NCBI GenBank assembly: GCA_033032865.1
Contig: JAWHQI010000079.1
Coordinates: 5,708,501 to 5,772,500, forward strand
Length of the DNA stretch: 64,000 nucleotides
Reading direction: 5' to 3'
Source: Dactylorhiza incarnata
Taxonomy: Eukaryota > Streptophyta > Magnoliopsida > Asparagales > Orchidaceae
Every line of letters starts with the position of its first letter. Position 1 is the stretch's first letter. The notes under the pieces are model-generated. The model searched no databases. It saw nothing but the letters and a program-made list of their open reading frames with translations, and had not been told where the DNA came from. Position numbers and translations under genes: made by a program. Positions 12,196 through 22,603 of the stretch are shown in pieces.

Positions 12196-13188
12196 TGTTG
12201 GAGTTACCATTGTGATCTAGAAGTGGTCAAACATTTAATGTCACTGCCAACGCGATATGATCCTGCAGGGTCGCACATAAGAGCATGTGGAGAAGTTGGA
12301 AGATTGACTATGTTGGTAAAGGTTACCAATCACCATATAGAATGGGGGAAGTCCAGCAAATGTTGCTGTCTGAATTCGTCGGGTTTACACGGATAGAATT
12401 CGTCGGATTCGTCGGGATTCGTCAGATTGTTCCGTGGAATCTCGACGAATTGTTACAGAGATCCTTAACTCGGCAAATGTTGCCGTCTGACATGATTCGT
12501 CGGATTCGTCGGGATTCGTCGGATTGTTCCGTAGAATCTCGACGAATTGTCACAGAGAGCATTAACTCGGCAAATGTTGCCGTCTGATGTGATTCGTCGG
12601 AATTCGTCGGATTGTGCCGTGAAAACTCGACGAATGCTGTTCCGTGGAATCCCGACGAATTGTAACAGAAGCCCCTATTTTGCTGTGTGGTCTGCGGATA
12701 GCGATTCTTCTAGAAGCTGTTTATCCTTTGGGTATAAATAGGACTTCTTTTAGGGTTCTCAGCACTTACGAAATAGAAGCCGACGGAAGGAGTTCCGCTC
12801 TCGCTCGAACCCTAGACGGAAGTGTTCCGCCGTTCTGAATCGCCTCCGCCGACTTCCTCTCCGACGATTGTCGTCGGTGTTGTTCTTCCTGAAGCGGATC
12901 TAGCAATCCGTGGAAGTGCAAGGTGTAGTCTTCTTCTCCCGGCTCGTGTGGACTGCTGTAGAGACGTAGACATTATTCTACGTGAGAACTCTTGCAAAGC
13001 CGACGAAGGCAATCTTCTTCTTGGAGCATCTAGGTTGGATTTGATCCAATCCCGCAAAGGTAATTTCATACCTAGCATTTTGATTTACTTCTTGATTCAA
13101 TATTCATGGTCGATCCGAATCTTTTGGGTTGTTTCTCTTCATTTCCGCTGCGCCTACATTTGATGTATGGTTTTAGAAAAACCCAACA
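12196..13188 (+). mobile_element. Solo LTR F1
   Basis: 993 bp, TGTTGGAGT...AACCCAACA, with a perfect 5-bp duplication GATCA (12191-12195, 13189-13193). Contains a cluster of TTCGTCGGATTCGTCGGG-like repeats (12370-12660), then TATA box TATAAATA at 12733-12740. The start, and the roughly 130 bp before the end (including TTTCCGCTGCGCCTACAT), match the F-family LTRs at 22604 and 24287. No internal sequence, so a solo LTR left by unequal recombination. Confidence 0.92.
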
Positions 13189-15636
13189 GATCATTCAAAG
13201 TATACATGGGTATTCTTCCTTAAGAAGAAGTCAGATACCTTACATGTCTTTATAAATTATGTCAAGGCCATTCAGAATGATCTACTATGTAATGTGGTCA
13301 GGACTAGAACTGACCATGGTACAGAATTTCAATCTGAAGCCATGACAAAATTTTGTCAAGAATTTGGTATCACCCAAGAGTTCTCCTCTCCAAGGACTCC
13401 ACAGCAAAATGGTGTGGCTGAGAGGAGGAATATGACCTTGATAGAAGCTGGAAGAACATTGCTTAGTGACTCCTCACTCCCAGAATACTTCTAGGCTTAG
13501 GCAGTCAATACAACCTGTTATGTTCTCAATAGAGCCTCCATCAATAAGGTCCTTGGGAAAACCCCTTATGAGATTCTGAAAGGCAAACAACCTACAATTT
13601 CCTACTTTAGGATCTTTGGTTGCAAATGCTACATTTTAAATAATGGAAAATCTCAGCTAACAAAGTTTGCAGAAAAATGCAATGTGGGAGTTCTTGTCGG
13701 GTATAACTCACATAGTAGAGCTTATAGAGTTTATAACAAGAAAACCCATGTTGTAGAAGAATCTATGCATGTTGTATTTGATGAGACCAGCCTTCTCTAC
13801 AAAGAATGGTCTAGTTCTTCTATTGTGACAGGAAATGAAGAAGGGATGCATGAGCTGATTGTCCAAGACAAGCCCAGCAGCAGCAACACATAAACAGCTG
13901 CTGCAATTCCTGAAGAAGAAGAGGTACACGATGAAGTCATAGCTGAACCAATGGAACAAACACAGCCACCAGAGGACCCTCTTCCTGCTGCTGCAAGACA
14001 CCTGAGAGATCATCCAAGAGAGCTAATAATTGGGGATCATACCCAAGGCATATTGACAAGAAGCAGAGCTCATAATGAAGAACTATTCTTGAGCTTCCTC
14101 TCTCAAATGGAGCCCAAGAAGTTTGAAGAGGCCAATCAAGACACATTCTGGATTGAAGCAATGCAAGAAGGGCTCCTACAATTCAAAAGATGCAAAGCAT
14201 GGAAGCTGGTGCCAAGACCTCAGGGACACAATGTGTTTGGGACTAAATGGGTATACAGGAACACGCTTGATGAGAATGGTACAATCATCAAGAACAAGGC
14301 CAGATTGGTAGCCAAAGGATACAGGCAAGAGGAAGGTATAAACTTTGATCAAACCTTTGCACCAGTTGCAAGGTTGGAAGCAATTAGGCTATTCCTGGCC
14401 TATGCTGCCCACAAGGGGTTCAAAGTCTACCAGATGGATGTCAAATCAGCATTTCTAAATGGAGACCTGAAGGAAGAGGTATATGTTGAACAACCCTCAG
14501 GTTTTGTGCATCCAACCCTAACTTCTCATGTTTATCTTCTTAGGAAAGCACTATATGGTCTCAAGCAAGCTCCAAGAGCTTGGTATGAGACTTTGTCCAA
14601 CTTTCTCCTCAAGAACAAGTTCATGAGGGGAAAGATTGATAGCAAATTGTTTCTTAGGGAAACAAGGGGCAAGTGTCTCTTAGTCCAAATCTATGTTGAT
14701 GACATAATCTTTGGGTCTACTGATGACAACCTCTGCAAGAGATTTGCCAATCTAATGCAGGGGGAGTTTGAAATGAGCAGTATGAGTGAGCTCAAATATT
14801 TCCTTGGGCTACAATTGAAACAGTTTGATGATGGAATTTTCATCTCTCAGACCAAGTACACTAAGGAGTTCATCAAGAAATTTGGGATGGAATCGGCCTC
14901 CACCATGAGAACACCCATGGGGCCAAATGTATCATTAGACAAGGATGAAAAGGGAAAGACCTTTGATGAGTCCATGTATAGATGTATCATTGGATCCCTG
15001 TTGTACTTGACTGCTAGTAGGCCAGACATTATGTATGCTACATGTGTTTGTGCTAGGTATCAAGCCTGTCCCAAGGAATCTCACTACACCTCTGTGAAGA
15101 GGATATTGAGATACCTTAAGGGCAGCTTGAATCTTGGCCTGTGGTACCCTAAGAACAATGATTTTGAACTAACATGCTTTTCAGATGCAGATTTTGCAGG
15201 TTGCAAAGAAGACAGGAAGAGTACAAGTGGTACTTGTCAATTCCTAGGGAGAAGATTAATATCTTGGAGCAGCAAGAAACAAACTAGTGTGGCAATATCC
15301 ACAGCTGAATCTGAACACATTACTGCAGGTAGCTGTTCTGCACAACTCCTTTGGACACAGCATCAGCTGGAGGATTACAACCTCAAGGTAAGGGAATCTC
15401 CTTTGTATTGTGATTCATCCAGTGCAATCTCTATTGCTAAAAATCCTGTCTCTCATAGCAGGACTAAGCATATAGAGATTATATATCATTTTATTAGAGA
15501 ACATGTAGAGTGTAAAGACATCTGTCTTGAATTTGTCCCCACTGACAAACAAGTAGCTGATATCTTTACAAAGCCACTGGATGAATCCAAATTCAATGCT
15601 TTCAAAATTGATCTTGGCATGCTTAGTGTAGAGTAG
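13189..15636 (+). pseudogene. Element A pol, second part: integrase, reverse transcriptase, RNase H
   Basis: Resumes the integrase (RTRTDHGTEF with the second Asp; TPQQNGVAER with the Glu). The F1 insertion plus duplication is 998 bp and the frame on both sides is consistent with its removal. In-frame stops lie at 13492, 13498 and 13891. From 13951 the frame is open for 561 codons: RT with [37 protein letters not shown] and the YVDD box ([11 protein letters not shown]), then RNase H with SDADFAG, STAESEH and RTKHIEI, ending TKPLDESKF. The RT/RH half therefore looks intact. Confidence 0.92.
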
Positions 15637-16140
15637 TTGTAAATGTATGAGTAATAGCTGTCACTATTGTTGATTATGAATGGTGAATTATCAAACCTTA
15701 CATTACTGTACACTACAACTTAGTGACATGACTAGGACCCATCTTAAGCCAAAATATCTACATTAGGTCTAAAACCTATGATCAGCTAAAATGCAGGAGT
15801 ATGTTCAGCTGAATCAGCTGAGAAAAATCCCAGCTGAACCGCTGAGGTGAGGAAACTGTCCCAGCGGTTGACAGTTCACTGTCCCAGCTGAACCGCTGAG
15901 ACGAGCAAACTGTCCTAGCAGTTGACACTTTACTATCCCAGCGGCCTAAGTCTCCGTCTCAGCTGAACCGCTGAGATGGGGTATGTTCTATATAAATCGG
16001 ATAATTAACCCAAAAATTCCTTGAAACAATAAGGTAATTAAGTCTAGAAGCCTAGGGTTAATAAAATCGAAACTAAAAATCTATAAATAGATACACTGTA
16101 ACCTAAAATAAAACACAAAGCCAAACCCTTAGCCGTCGAG
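15637..16140 (+). promoter_or_regulatory. LTR-like internal promoter region before the env-like ORF of element A
   Basis: After the pol stop, a cluster of AACCGCTGAGACG, GTCCCAGCGGTTGACA and CGTCTCAGCTGAACCG motifs (about 15810-15980) repeats the unit found in the element's own LTR upstream of TATA. TATA-like TATATAAA follows at 15989-15996 and TATAAATA at 16082-16089. The ATG of the next ORF is at 16141, about 52 bases after the second TATA. The arrangement copies the LTR promoter. Its activity is inferred. Confidence 0.6.
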
Positions 16141-18678
16141 ATGATTCATCTTCTCTTCCGTCTCAGCGCATCGATTCTCTGCTTCCATGGCGCAAAAAGC
16201 TCGAAAGATCTCCTGGAGGGGTATGAAATAGTAAGAAATGGATTCTCTCATGCCTCTGAAGAAATTCGACAAGTGATTCATCTAATGGAAGCTCAAGGTC
16301 TGGAGCACATGCTGTCTGAACCATGCTGCATTCTCAAAGCTGAAGTTCTGGAATGGTTCAACCATGTCAAACTATCTCCATCCAAAACCATCCTAATGTC
16401 CAAGATAGGAGGTGAGAAGATAAAGATTACAGCTAAAAGGCTGGAGAAGGGGCTAAAATTAACTCCCTGCAGTAAAACTGAAGAGGAAGGGATATCTGAA
16501 AAGGACAAGCAGACTGCCCTAAAGTGGACAGGATACAGTGAAAGTAAGACCAGTTGTCTAAGAAGGAAGTTCTTCAATCAACAAGGGAAGTTGTTGTCTG
16601 ATATTGTGGGCAAAGCTATCCTATGCAAGCCTGGTTCACATGACACTGTCTCACAGTTCATGTTTGAATTAATGGCAAGGATAATTCTGTCCAAGAGAAC
16701 CTCATGGGGAGAAGTCATCTTTCAAAGGATAAAGGATCTCCGCAAGCCCCCAATATGGGAAGAATACTATCTCTGTACCTACAGAATAGTTATTCAAAGA
16801 CCTTTGCATACTCCAAGGGGTCAAATCTCCATTACCTCAAAAGAATGGACATTAAGACTCTGGATAGATTCTCTAAAGTGCTCCCTATGAGCCAGCCAAC
16901 TGTGGCAAAGGAAAAGAAGAAAGAAGTATCCCAGCAGAAATCAAATTCATCCTCAAAGTCAGCTGGATCTGACAATGAGGATAGTCATGGGTCTGATCAT
17001 AGATCTGCCAGCAACCCAATGAACATTGACAATCAAGAGGTCCCCATGACAAATGAGGAACCCCAAGGAAGTGTTGTGCCCAATCCTAAGCCAACCCAGA
17101 TGAATGCTGATCCAGCTGTTCATCATACTGAAGATGAAATTCCCAACTCACCTATCCATGGTAAATTAGGATTTCAGTTAGGTCCCTTTTCTCTATCAAT
17201 AGCACAGTCTTGGTGTCTAATTCATAAATCATTTTTTCAGGTGACCTTAGACAAAATTCTCCTCCTGAGGATGCCCCAAGTGAGGGGGAGCATAGCCCAG
17301 CCTATGAAGGAGGAGGTGGGTATGCTAGTGAGGGAGAACATCAACAGGAATTGGTATCACCTAATGCCCCATCTGAGGGGGAGCAGATCCCTGAAAATGA
17401 GAGGGCTAATGCTCAGAGTGGAGCAGAAGAGATGGTAGAAAAGGAACTACCCCAAGAAAAGACAGTTGCAGCTCTGGACACATCTGACCTAATAAACTCA
17501 ATACAAATAATGATTGAGGGTCAGATGTTGTCTATGAAAGAGATTGTTGCTGAGAAGATCCAGGATGTATCTACCCAAATAAGGAATGAATTGCATACAA
17601 CAAGAGCTGCATTGACTCAGGAGATTCAGGCCAGTGAGCAGAGAATGGACTCAAGAGTAGCTGAAGTGAGAACTGAGCTCAATGCCCAGGTCAATGATGT
17701 CAAAACTGCATCAGATCATATCCTTCTGCAGATGACAAGATGGTTTGAAATGGCCAAAAATACTGTTGCTGCCCAGCACACAATTCTGAAGGATATTGCA
17801 GACCATCAAGGGGATTCCACAAAGGACATCACATATGTAAAGAATCATCTTTACAAAAACCAAAATGTCTGGGAGAATGCAGTTACAAGGATGGCATAAG
17901 TGGTTAACACATCAAGCAGCCAAGTCAAGTCCCACATTGACAAGGAAAAGGAATATATTTTGGATGATGTGGACAGCTCCTTACAAACTCTCTCTCAATC
18001 CATATTGGATCAACATTCTGAAATTGAGAAGAAGATAGTGGAACATAGCAAAGAAGGAGAGGAGAAGATACTCAATCTACATGCTAAGCTGAAAGGAGCT
18101 CACATACAGCTGTATGGCAACATGGAGTCCTCCCACAAACTGATACTCTCCAATCAAGAAGAAGCCAGCAAGCAAATGGTGGAAATGGTCAACAATGCTT
18201 CCAGTGCTATTCAAGAAATGAAGACTTTGACTTCCAAAGTCAATCAAATTTGATTGCTGATGAAAGAGCAGCAAAGAGGAGAAGGGTAGAAGGTATTCAA
18301 ACTGCTGAAGAATACATGGCACAAAAGAGAATGGAAAGATTAGAGGATCCACTCCATGAAGATGACAATCTGGAGTTGGACACAATTGTTGTCAATACCT
18401 GGGTGAGCCATGGAAATCCAATGAAAGACATTGACCATGTCTATACGGTTGCTGAGTGGATCAAACATCTTGAAAGGGAATCTTTAAGGGAAAGGATTCT
18501 CAAAGAAAATATGGTAAGAAGGGAAACTCCTTTAAGGATTCCCCCAAGATATCTTCCCAAGCCACTTTTGTACTTCAAAGTCAAGGAAAAGATCAAAGCA
18601 GCTGCTGAAGCTAGGAAACGAAAGTCTACAGATGGAGAAAGTTCTTCCCAGAGTCAATCTTTGGAAAACCAGCCTTGA
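16141..18678 (+). pseudogene. Element A env-like (third) ORF with intron; coiled-coil protein
   Basis: Position after pol and coiled-coil content match the env-like ORF of SIRE1/Maximus elements; function is unproven in plants. The N-terminal part (16141 to about 16780) begins with a hydrophobic stretch and resembles the putative plant transposon protein domain of such ORFs. A frameshift falls at about 16760-16800. A Ser-rich linker leads to an 80-base intron (17161-17240). Then comes a Glu-rich region and a long coiled coil (about 17480-18240), interrupted by TAA at 17897 and a frameshift at 18250, and a basic tail (AKRRR, EARKRKST) ending at 18678. No clear transmembrane segment is visible. 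Non-functional as it stands. Confidence 0.7.
17161..17240 (+). other. Putative 80-base intron in the env-like ORF
   Basis: Begins GTAAATTAGG after CCATG and ends CATTTTTTCAG before GTGACC. It is T-rich. The reading frame before it (ending IPNSPIH) and after it (DLRQNSPPEDAPS) differ by exactly the shift the 80-base removal corrects, and both sides are low-complexity acidic/proline stretches of the same kind. Confidence 0.7.
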
Positions 18679-19242
18679 CATTTCTTTTGAATTAAATGTA
18701 CAACTATAAGTTTAATTTTCTTTAATATCTGTACTGAACATTTACAATGCAATGAAATTTCATATTCTGATCATAATATTGTGTTTGTTACTATTGATAT
18801 ATGTACTATGTATTTATTATCTTTAGTATTCACTACCTTAAATGGGATGTTCAGATTGAAATGGATAAGCTATTATAGCAAATAGCTCTCCAATTGAGGG
18901 GGAGTAAACTCCCTGCTCAGGTTGAAGGGAAGTTAGCAATTGCTCAGACTATATAGGTTAGCCTACAGGTTGATCCAAAAGGATCTATAGATGTTATCTC
19001 TCTATACATAGCAAGTTAAGGGGGACATAGTAAGTTAAGGTTGAAAAAGCCAGAAAGGGGGAGATAGGTCCAATACCAATGCTGGAGAAAGGGAAAAAGG
19101 GCCAGTGCAAATGCCTAGGGTGTTAGGTCCTATGCTTCACAGATTACTTCTCTAAAAGATCATTTTTTTTCTGTGATAAGATTTCTATTGTTAATGGACC
19201 TTAACATTGGGGATGTTCTGCCTTCTTCAAATATGGGGAGAT
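18679..19242 (+). other. 3' non-coding part of element A with polypurine tract
   Basis: No ORF. Contains GAGGGGGAGTAAACT (18896) and AAAGGGGGAGATAGG (about 19055), then the polypurine tract AAATATGGGGAGAT at 19229-19242 immediately before the 3' LTR. The G-rich GGGGGAG repeats may be duplicate polypurine tracts, which Sireviruses often have. Confidence 0.6.
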
Positions 19243-20590
19243 TGTTGGGTATATTGTCCTCAATATAATCTTGATTTGAAGAGGCATCACTCTTAATGCT
19301 AAGGACATATTGTATTTAACAAAGCTATACTTGTGAAGGATATACAGGCACAGGTGACTCAAAAGGAAGGGCCACACATGGCCCTAGATAAGAAGAAATC
19401 ATCCACAAGGAGATGAAGATCTGTCTCAGCATAACCGCTGAGACGATGGGTCAGACCCGCTGAGACGAGGAGCCGTCTCAGCGGATCCACTGAGAAGAAG
19501 ACTGGAGCAACCGCTGAGAAGGGAACTGAATCTGCCGCTGAGACTGGAAGCCGTCTCAGCCCAACCGCTGAGACTGGATGCTGTCTCAGCCCAACCGCTG
19601 AGACAGATCCAAATGTTTTGACGGGATCTGCTTTTGGCGCAAATGACATTTGAGAGGGAAAAGCAAGTCCAATCAGCCCCATGCTGTGTTAGGAGGATTG
19701 ATATAGCCGTTGGAGCCTTCTGGGGGTATAAAAGAAGATGTTAGGGCACATCAAGGGAACTGTTCAATTGAGAAGCTTTTGTTACACGCCGCAATCAAGC
19801 ATTCGCGATTCAGCCAGTTGAAGTCATTCTCTGCAGCTGAAGTTAATCTTCTAAGGGAGATTAGTTAGCTCTTCCTGTACAAACTCAAGAGGGGCAAGTT
19901 TATCTTCTGCTTTGCTGAAGGAGAAGATCAAGGGGATACAAATCTGAAGCTATTGTTTTCAGATCTGAAGAAAGGATCAAGAAGACCTAAGAGTAAATCC
20001 TTGTGTCTTTTGTATCTAACTCAAACTCTATTACATCTTTGTAAGGCATTGTTGCCTGAGTAAAAGGCTGTTGAGCCTGTGTGTAAAGCTGTGTTGACAG
20101 CTTGAGTGGTAGGACTTCTTGATAGGTCTGAGGTAGGAAATCTGTGGTATTTCTGAGTGGTAGGATTTCATAACTCTGAGCTGTAGGGCTGCTGAGCCTG
20201 AGGTGCAGGGCTGTTGAGCCTGAGGTGTAGGGCTGCTGAGCCTGAGTGTAGGGCTGTTGAGCCTGAGATGTAGGGCTGCTGAGCCTGAGTGTAGGGCTGC
20301 TGTGTCTGAGGTAGGATCACTCTTGATCTGAGAAGTTCTGAGGAACTTGTGGTGTAAGCTCAAGGAGCCGAGATTGGAGTTAATGGCCTTGTCTAACTCA
20401 TTGTTAGAAAGGTGAAGGGGGAAAGAGGACTACTCAAGACACCCTTTCTTGAGGAACCTCTATACATCCTTGTGTGTTTTCTGTGCTTGTGTTTTCTGCA
20501 GCTAGAAACATTAGGATCAAACAAAGAAAATAAGTAGAACCTATTCACCCCCCCTCTAGGTATTATTGACTACACCTATATAAACTATCA
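19243..20590 (+). repeat. 3' LTR of element A
   Basis: Starts TGTTGGGTATATTGTCC and ends TATAAACTATCA, nearly identical to the 5' LTR. The gypsy integrase of element T resumes directly after it. Confidence 0.93.
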
Positions 20591-21633
20591 CAGGTGTATC
20601 CCTGACTTCTGTAATTAAGTTTAGGTTTTCTCGGAGCAGCTCGTCGTTCTTTTCGCGATCAAAGGTTTTTGCGCGACTGCTGGGGACGCCGATGTCCACG
20701 GGGATGATCGCCTCTATGCCGTAGCAGAGATTGTACGGGGTTTCCCCTGTGTGAGTCCTTTCCGTTGTACGACATGCCCACAGTACATTTGTAAGCGCGT
20801 CCACCCACTGCCCTCCTTCCTCCTGAAGGCGGGTTTTGAGTCCTTTGAGGATGGTGCGATTTGTTACTTCAATTTGGCCATTTGTTTGTGGGTGAGCTAC
20901 GGTCGTATGGCGAAGGTTAATCTTCAAGTATTCACACATCTTGGTGAACCACTTTCCTGTGAACTGAGTGTCGTTGTCGGCAATGATTATTGTCGGGATT
21001 CCTAAGCGGCAGACGATGTTCTTCCGCACAACCTGTTTGGCATTCTCCTCAGTGATTTTGGCGAGGGGTTCAGCTTCTACCAACTTTGTGAAGTAATCGA
21101 TGGCCATGATGATAAACTTTCTCTAGTCGGAGGCCATGGGGAGGGGACCGAGGAGATCGATTCCCCACTAAGCGAATGGTTAGGAGCCTTGGAGTGTCGT
21201 AAGCGCTACCGGGGGCTGATGAGGGGCATTTCATGGAGCTGGCAGCTTTTATATTTTTGAACGAATTCGGCGGCGTCCTTTTTCATTGTTGGCCAATAAA
21301 ACCCCTAACGTAGGATCTTTCAGACTAGGGCTCTTGTGCCTAGGTGCTCTCCACATATCCCGCCATGGGCTTCCTTTAAGGCGTACTCTGCTTCCGCTGC
21401 CGGAAGGCACTTTAGGTAGGGCCAGAGAAGGCCCGCCTGTAAAGTTCCCCTTCGATGATAACGTGTGGGGCGGCTCGAACTCGCAGTCGTCATGCTTCTA
21501 AGCGGTCGTTGGGATGGTCTTCATGTTCAATGTAAGCTCGGAGAAGTGTCATCCAGGATGGTCCCTTTTCACAAATTTCGATGATCTCCCATGTCCCGGG
21601 AATGCTGAGAGTCACGATGTCTTCGACTCGGTG
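20591..21633 (-). pseudogene. Tat-type gypsy integrase core, zinc finger and RNase H linker (broken)
   Basis: The minus strand holds, in order: a linker matching the end of the RNase H region (GPSWMTLLRAYIEHEDHP), the H2C2 zinc finger (HGGICGEHLGTRALV ... FYWPTMKKDAAEF ... CQLH) in interrupted frames at about 21480-21110, and an open integrase core at 21107-20591. The core shows the acidic triad in AIDYF, ADNDTQF and GQIEVTNR contexts. Stops interrupt the zinc-finger part. Sequence upstream of 21633 is replaced by an LTR-like start, so reverse transcriptase and gag are absent. Confidence 0.85.
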
Positions 21634-22603
21634 TGTAACACCCATGTTTTCGCTGAGTGCGGAGGGTGGAATGCCCAAGGAGTAGGGCAAGTATTTCGTA
21701 GCTGGGAGCTAGCGCCGACGCTAGCACTAGCACCAGGCGTTAGCTGTCCCGTCGAGTAAAACTCTTGTGTTCGATGGTGTTCGTCGAGTTGAATTCGTCG
21801 AGGCGGATTCGTCGAAGGGAATTCGTTGGGGATCTAACACAGGAGGCAGCGCTAGCGCCAGACGATAGCGTTTCGCCGGGTAATGGAGTTCCGTCGGGAT
21901 GTTAAGTTGTTCTTCGTCGAGGGGTTTTTCCTAGAGTGGCTAGCGCAGGCGGTAGTGCTAGCGCCGATGCTAGCCCACGGAACCAGATCCGTAAGTGTCG
22001 ATTTTCTGGGCGTCCGATCTTCTTAAACTTTGATCCAATGGCTCAGATAAGTTCGTCCTAAGGTCCTAAATAGGTCAGAGGAGTTACTTTCCATTCCTGG
22101 AAGTCTTTTGGGTGCTTTTGGAGGCTAAGGAAAGGAGGAGGGTTTGGAGGAGGAAGAAGATTAGATCCGCCATTGTTGGAGCACCAGAGCTCCGTTCGCC
22201 AATCCGAGACCAGATCCGTGGAGAGGACTAGAAGGCACTTCTTTCTATCCGTGTCTTTCAATCGATTCATGGCGAGGAAGAGAACTCTTAGGGTAACAGC
22301 ATCTCTCCTCCCGGTTTTAGGATGCGTGCATGACATCTTTGCTTTTACCTTCTCTTTTCTGAAATTTATGGCACTGGATCTCTCAAATGAGAGGGGTTTG
22401 GGTCGCCTTGGTTCAAGAAGAACCATCGGGTTGATTGAGTCCATCCCCGACATGATTTTGCAATAGAGATCCACTCAGTTAGTGGATTAGGCATTGTGGG
22501 TGAAGTGGAAACCGTGACCAGTTGTCCGGTTAGGTGATGTTACTTAACGTGCCTTTTAGGGAGTTTGCTAGAAATCCGATGATGGTGAAAACGTTGTATG
22601 TGT
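21634..22603 (+). mobile_element. Partial LTR H (Tekay/Del-like start)
   Basis: Starts TGTAACACCCATGTTTTCG, the start typical of Del/Tekay-type gypsy LTRs, exactly where the T reading frame stops matching a polyprotein. Contains GCTAGCGCCGACGCTAGC-like palindromic units (21709-21975) and a TTCGTCGAG cluster (21740-21825). A weak TATA-like CTAAATAGG lies near 22066. The right end is cut by the F-family LTR at 22604, and no TGTTACA end is seen. An ORF on the minus strand (22058-22474) matches nothing I recognise and is probably chance. Confidence 0.55.

Larger units (their letters stand above)
7842..20590 (+). mobile_element. Element A: Sirevirus/Maximus-type Ty1-copia with env-like ORF
   Basis: 12.7-kb element with 1347/1348-bp LTRs (7842-9188 and 19243-20590, TGTTGGGTR...ACTATCA), tRNA-iMet primer site, gag, pol in PR-INT-RT-RH order (copia order), and an extra coiled-coil ORF after pol, as in SIRE1/Maximus. 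By eye the LTRs differ at about two dozen sites (about 2 %), so insertion is fairly recent. Flanks are cagct (7837-7841) and caggt (20591-20595), a 4/5 target duplication inside the T integrase. The genes carry stops and frameshifts, and a solo LTR sits in the integrase, so it is probably not autonomous now. Confidence 0.92.

Noticed and set aside
22058..22474. 138-codon minus-strand ORF
   Set aside because: It lies within the partial LTR H, opposite the presumed transcript, and matches no family I recognise.
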